Source of the DNA: Mesobacillus subterraneus
GTDB lineage: Bacteria; Bacillota; Bacilli; Bacillales; Cytobacillaceae
Direction of reading: 5' to 3'
Assembly: GCF_020524355.2 (NCBI RefSeq)
Contig: NZ_CP129019.1
Location: 3,224,001-3,288,000 of the forward strand
Length of the DNA stretch: 64,000 nt
Below the pieces are notes generated by a model. It was given only the letters and a program-made list of their open reading frames with translations, was not told the DNA's origin and did not search any database. Below are positions 60,491 to 64,000 of this stretch, piece by piece (within the stretch, counting starts at the first letter, position 1; each line of letters starts with the position of its first letter). Position numbers and translations under genes: made by a program.

Positions 60491-61676
60491 CTACTTTTTC
60501 CTCCTTTGAATCCTGTTCAAGTCCGTAAAATTCTTCCGAACGTTTTTTGCTGAAGCCTGATATATGAATTCCGTTGCTTGTGCTTACCGGTCCGTATGGG
60601 TTGCCTTGCGGTGCTTCAAGATTCATTTGTTTCAATGCTCTCATCCTGCGGCGGCAGCCTGTGCAATAATCTGAAAGATAAGATCCGTCCGCAAGCTGCA
60701 GGTCGAAGTTCTGGCTTTTTAAAATCGCCTGGACATCCGCAATCTGGTCATCATTGCTGTAAGGCTGTCCGCAGCTTTTACATGATTTCGTATCCACTTT
60801 GACCACCTCTTGATAACTCATTGGTACGGCTGTAGCCAGCGGCCTGATTGGCACGTGGAACAGTTTTCCGAATGGGAAGTACATTAGCATGATGATGACT
60901 GTTACCTGATGGATGAGTGACATATAATGATGCATCCAGCCATCAAGGAATGTGTACTGAATTGTCAGGATCAAGCCTGTTACTGTCACTGCCAATAGAA
61001 TGATCAATGGCAGAATGTCGAACTCGAATCGCTGGGTTACTTTTACGTCATAATCAGTGATGCGTCGGTAGAGGGCCATCCCCGCTCCGATTAACACCAT
61101 GATCGCGCCGATGTTCAAACCGTTATAGACGATTTCAGCGAAAACTCCGTGAGCCGCCATCGTGATGGTCGGCATGTCGAAAACGATGATTTGGTATGTT
61201 TCCGGGTCAATCAGGTCGAAACGCATCCATCCGAATGTAAGTCCGAATGTGATAGCGAATGAAATGATGCAGCCCCATGAAATCATGAAGTGCTGAATTC
61301 CGCGGTAGATCCCGCGCTTGAAAATGAATTTTTGCAAAATGATATTATCAATCAATGTTTTGATTAGTGCTTTTGAATTGCGTTTCAATCTTTCTTTATT
61401 AAAAAGGTTATCAACGCTTCGCTTCGCCACCTTGCTAGTGGCTTTTCGCCACATCCAGAAGCTCATCCTGATTGTCAGGCCAATCGCAAAGACGGCTGAT
61501 GAGATTGCATATCCCAGAAGCGCCATATCGATATGGACAAACTTCGATGTTGAATACCACATTGAGAAAAACAAGATCATTACAACGACAAAGGAATACA
61601 TGCTTGTTTTGGAGTAAAAAGATTTCTCGAATTTGTACAACTTTGCTACCTCCCTGTAAATCGTTTCCGATTTCAA
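60471..61676 (-). CDS. Membrane subunit with NarI/HdrE-like region and CxxC-CxxC tail
   Basis: A 401-residue protein. Residues 20-290 carry about six hydrophobic segments with paired histidines (GIQHFMISWG, AAHGVFAE, LIHQVTVII, GKLFHVPI) suggesting haem b ligands as in NarI/HdrE-type quinol-oxidising subunits. The C-terminal 110 residues are soluble with CKSCGQPYSN and YCTGCRRRMR, two CxxC motifs about 40 residues apart (metal or cluster site). It overlaps the start of the catalytic subunit gene by 20 bp, so it is the first gene of the operon and likely its quinol-dehydrogenase anchor. I know no exact match to this domain pair. Confidence 0.8.
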   Translation of the reverse strand: MKSETIYREVAKLYKFEKSFYSKTSMYSFVVVMILFFSMWYSTSKFVHIDMALLGYAISSAVFAIGLTIRMSFWMWRKATSKVAKRSVDNLFNKERLKRNSKALIKTLIDNIILQKFIFKRGIYRGIQHFMISWGCIISFAITFGLTFGWMRFDLIDPETYQIIVFDMPTITMAAHGVFAEIVYNGLNIGAIMVLIGAGMALYRRITDYDVKVTQRFEFDILPLIILLAVTVTGLILTIQYTFLDGWMHHYMSLIHQVTVIIMLMYFPFGKLFHVPIRPLATAVPMSYQEVVKVDTKSCKSCGQPYSNDDQIADVQAILKSQNFDLQLADGSYLSDYCTGCRRRMRALKQMNLEAPQGNPYGPVSTSNGIHISGFSKKRSEEFYGLEQDSKEEKVDEPVSR

Positions 61677-61800
61677 AAATCATCTTATCATGGAAAATCA
61701 GTCAAAATAGGGTTCAATTGTAAACACTTTGTGAATAGTGGAAAATTGATTTAGTAATGTTTAGAAGCCCTAATCCACACTGTAACCCTTACTTAACTAA

Positions 61801-61843
61801 ATCTTAAGGGAGCTAGATTAAAAGATATGTGAAGTCCGTCACA
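61801..61843 (-). promoter_or_regulatory. Fnr-type class II promoter of the nitrate reductase operon
   Basis: The box TGTGAAGTCCGTCACA (61828-61843) is a perfect TGTGA-N6-TCACA palindrome. Minus-strand -10 TAAGAT (61806-61801) lies exactly 21 bp downstream, centring the box at -41.5. The gap 61677-62227 otherwise holds only a 52-bp repeat; an open frame at 61951-62163 has no coding support. Confidence 0.75.
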
Positions 61844-61932
61844 CCATAATAAGTGGACACAAAATCGTAATAAATTCGTGACAGACTTAACAAACCAGCA
61901 GACACTTTCTCGTGTATATCCACTTGGCAGTC

Positions 61933-62036
61933 TTTATGTGACGATAATGGATGATGGACTTGGTTTACCCGCACATTTTCTCCTTTTATGTGACGATAAT
62001 GGATGCTCGCTTTGATTTATCCGCACATTATCCCTA
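61933..62036. repeat. 52-bp period direct repeat
   Basis: TTTATGTGACGATAATGGAT occurs at 61933 and 61985, each followed by a CTTTG/CTTGG...TTTA-CCGCACATT block; two copies offset by 52 bp with scattered differences. Confidence 0.75.
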
Positions 62037-62227
62037 TGGATGTCTCATTGCACTGCGAGCTATTGCATTACTGTTGATGTCGGAGCTTGTATTTTGCCAG
62101 CAACATAAGTCATACTCAGCATATTTAATCGATGGTACAATGGATAGCCTCAAGCAAGTTTAGTTATTAGAATTCTGCCTGCCTATGCTCTATACTAAAA
62201 CGATCAAGCTAGAAAGGATGTTCAATA

Positions 62228-63217
62228 TTGGATAATTTCAAAGCTTTTATGGTGAATAAGACAGATAATGATTTTTCAGCAGAAGTACAAACGATTGGAC
62301 TCGATGATTTACCTGCCGGTGAAGTGGTGATCAAGGTTGCTTACTCCAGTGTCAACTATAAAGACGGGCTTGCTAGCATCCCGAATGGCAAGATTGTCAG
62401 GTCCTATCCGTTCGTCCCTGGCATCGACCTTGCCGGTACGGTTGTCCGTTCAGATGACAGTTCCTTCAAGGAAGGTGATAAAGTCATCGCCACCAGTTAT
62501 GAAATAGGGGTTTCCCACTATGGAGGATTCAGTGAATTTGCAAGGATTCCAGCAAAATGGATTGTCCCATTGCCTGATGGTTTGAGTTTTAAGGAAGCGA
62601 TGGTTTATGGAACAGCCGGATTCACTGCAGCATTGTCCGTACACCGACTGGAGGAAAATGGATTGAAACCGGACAACGGAAAAGTCCTGGTGACCGGTGC
62701 AACTGGCGGAGTCGGCAGCGTGGCTGTGTCGATGCTCGCAAAACGTGGCTATCATGTTGTAGCAAGCACAGGTAAAGCATCGGAGCATAACTACCTTCGT
62801 GAGATTGGCGCAGCCGAAATCATCAGCCGCGAAGAGCTTGCCGGTGAAAAAATAAAGCCCCTGGATAAGCAACTTTGGGCGGCAGCTGTTGACCCTGTTG
62901 GTGGCAAAACTTTGTCCTCGATCCTGAGCAAGCTCGATTATAATGGATCTGTCGCAGTCAGCGGCCTTACCGGCGGAACGGACGTCCCAACAACTGTGTT
63001 CCCGTTCATCCTTAGAGGCATCAACCTTTTGGGCATCGATTCAGTTTACTGTCCAATGGAGACACGAAAGCTTCTCTGGCAGCGGATGGCTACAGACTTA
63101 AAGCCTGAAGGTTTACTGGAAACCATTCAAAATGAAGTAGAATTAGAAGAACTTCCTGGCGTTCTTTCCAGCATCTTAAAGGGCGAGAACCGCGGGCGTA
63201 CGATTGTGAAAATCTAG
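62228..63217 (+). CDS. AcuI/YhdH-family quinone oxidoreductase (acryloyl-CoA reductase-like)
   Basis: A 329-residue medium-chain dehydrogenase/reductase. N-terminal GroES-like part (VVIKVAYSSVNYKDGLA, PGIDLAGTVV) and NADPH-binding VTGATGGVGSVAVSMLAKRG near residue 155, without zinc ligands, matching the YhdH/YhfP/AcuI subfamily. The start is TTG 62228 with AAAGGATG nine bases upstream. Typical role: NADPH-dependent reduction of acryloyl-CoA or other enones. Monocistronic. Confidence 0.87.
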   Translation: MDNFKAFMVNKTDNDFSAEVQTIGLDDLPAGEVVIKVAYSSVNYKDGLASIPNGKIVRSYPFVPGIDLAGTVVRSDDSSFKEGDKVIATSYEIGVSHYGGFSEFARIPAKWIVPLPDGLSFKEAMVYGTAGFTAALSVHRLEENGLKPDNGKVLVTGATGGVGSVAVSMLAKRGYHVVASTGKASEHNYLREIGAAEIISREELAGEKIKPLDKQLWAAAVDPVGGKTLSSILSKLDYNGSVAVSGLTGGTDVPTTVFPFILRGINLLGIDSVYCPMETRKLLWQRMATDLKPEGLLETIQNEVELEELPGVLSSILKGENRGRTIVKI

Positions 63218-63218
63218 T

Positions 63219-63259
63219 AAAAAGCCCGAATCCGGTTATTGACTGGGTTCGGGCTTTTC
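63219..63259. terminator. Bidirectional terminator after the AcuI-like gene
   Basis: AAAAGCCCGAA pairs with TTCGGGCTTTT around a 17-base loop between converging genes. Confidence 0.85.
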
Positions 63260-63270
63260 TATATTCCAAA

Positions 63271-63891
63271 TTAATTTTGTGCTGCCAGCTGCTCGTCATC
63301 CACTTTTGCCAGATGGACGCAGTCATTTAGAAACAGTACTGTTTTTTGACCTTCTTTTATCTTAAGCAAATGAATTCCAGTGTCTCCTGTCGGAAAATAG
63401 ATATCATTTGAAACCGGCAGATTCAAGAGTGTCCTCAGCAGGTTGGAAATCATTCCTCCATGGGAGACGAATGCTATTCTCTTCCTTCCTGAACTTTCAG
63501 TTAATATTTTTGAAAATACCGTTTGTGCTCGGAAGCGGAACTCGAGATCTGATTCCCCATCCTCGATTGGTTCATGCGGTTTTCGCCCTCCTTCTGGCTC
63601 AGGATAGCGGAGCTTGGCCTCTGTATAGGGCAACCCTGCCAGAACCCCATTATTGTATTCTCTTAAATTCTCATCCTCAATCACTGGAATCCCTATTTCC
63701 CTGCTGAGGATTTCAGCTGTCTCACGCGCTCTCTTCAATGTACTTGCCCAGATGACCTCGGGCATGTATTTTTCTTTTACAACTGTCGCCATTTCCTTTG
63801 CCTGCCTGCGGCCACGATCTGTCAGCAACAAATCCGCCCGTCCCTCATGCACCTGCAGAATATCCCCTTCCGATTCACCATGCCTGATCAA
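63271..63891 (-). CDS. Histidine phosphatase family protein
   Basis: A 206-residue phosphatase of the phosphoglycerate-mutase-like superfamily: catalytic RHGESEGD at the N-terminus, RGRRQAKEMA, STLKRARETAEIL, and the second histidine in VSHGGMISNLL. The only in-frame start is TTG 63891, which cuts into the first beta strand (ILLIRHGE), so either the protein truly begins MIRHGE or an upstream start was lost to another base error. Substrate unknown. The remaining bases to 64000 show no gene. Confidence 0.82.
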   Translation of the reverse strand: MIRHGESEGDILQVHEGRADLLLTDRGRRQAKEMATVVKEKYMPEVIWASTLKRARETAEILSREIGIPVIEDENLREYNNGVLAGLPYTEAKLRYPEPEGGRKPHEPIEDGESDLEFRFRAQTVFSKILTESSGRKRIAFVSHGGMISNLLRTLLNLPVSNDIYFPTGDTGIHLLKIKEGQKTVLFLNDCVHLAKVDDEQLAAQN

Positions 63892-64000
63892 TAGAATTTC
63901 CCTGTCTTTTCCCCTTTTTAAAAAGTATATAAAAATTAATTCTGCATGGTTTTAAAAATCCCTTTAAACGACGGTAACAATCGGATGACTTTCCTTGCGG

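Noticed and set aside
58360..61676. Formate dehydrogenase operon
   Set aside because: The general subunit plan would fit, but the catalytic sequence (SNTAECHP, GQGNGQGGREHGQKAD, CMSSAAGG) is much closer to NasC/NarB nitrate reductases.
61951..62163. 70-residue plus-strand ORF upstream of the AcuI-like gene
   Set aside because: Lies in a repeat-containing promoter region, lacks a ribosome site and has no recognisable features.
1..64000. Insertion sequences, prophage or integrated elements
   Set aside because: No transposase, integrase or phage gene and no obvious att duplications were seen.

Overview
The window comes from a low-GC, endospore-forming Firmicute of the Bacillaceae. This is supported by an alpha/beta-type SASP, YfhD/YfhE/YfhF next to recX, a KinB-like sporulation-type kinase, AGGAGG ribosome sites, sigma-A/sigma-B/sigma-54 type promoters, a SAM-I riboswitch, and a cytochrome b558-type sdhCAB. 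A Mesobacillus/Neobacillus-like host is my inference. No rRNA, tRNA, CRISPR array, insertion sequence or prophage was seen.

Layout. 1-3.4 kb: recX, yfhF, yfhE, yfhD, a DnaA-box cluster, a SASP gene and an unidentified structured RNA with a perfect sigma-A promoter. 3.5-12.1 kb: an anaerobic C4-dicarboxylate module (dcu transporter, aspartase, second sdhCAB likely acting as fumarate reductase) with an adjacent GlnK/GlnL-type two-component system. 12.1-17.6 kb: a sporulation-type kinase, an interspersed repeat and a heterodimeric ABC exporter. 17.8-29.8 kb: a fatty-acid activation/beta-oxidation operon and an SDR dehydrogenase, each behind a sigma-54 promoter, with their probable enhancer-binding activator between them. 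30.2-37.2 kb: an EamA exporter, then nasD-nasE-cobA/hemD-sirB-sirC (nitrite reductase and its sirohaem) behind an Fnr-type promoter. 37.3-50 kb: YtxG-like protein, two M14 peptidases, TetR/metallo-hydrolase pair, polar amino-acid ABC transporter, VOC protein, MFS pump and a formate/nitrite channel. 50-55 kb: an orphan sugar-type binding lipoprotein under a SAM-I riboswitch, and a TPR-dynamin-like GTPase. 55-61.9 kb: an unknown Fnr-linked gene, Rieske protein, Mrp ATPase and a three-subunit membrane nitrate reductase built on a NasC-type catalytic subunit. 62.2-64 kb: an AcuI-like reductase and a histidine phosphatase.

How the parts fit. The strongest theme is anaerobic respiration. Three promoters (nasD, the nitrate reductase operon, and the unknown gene at 55088) have an Fnr-type box exactly 21 bp upstream of a -10 hexamer, and the dcu/fumarate reductase operon has a perfect Fnr/Rex-like palindrome. 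Together they describe nitrate to nitrite to ammonium plus fumarate respiration. The second theme is sigma-54 control of fatty-acid breakdown with a cre site for CcpA.

Two global oddities: ten single-base insertions, mostly in homopolymers, break nine conserved genes (probably sequencing error), and many intergenic gaps downstream of minus-strand genes hold degenerate arrays with a near-exact 20-21 bp period.
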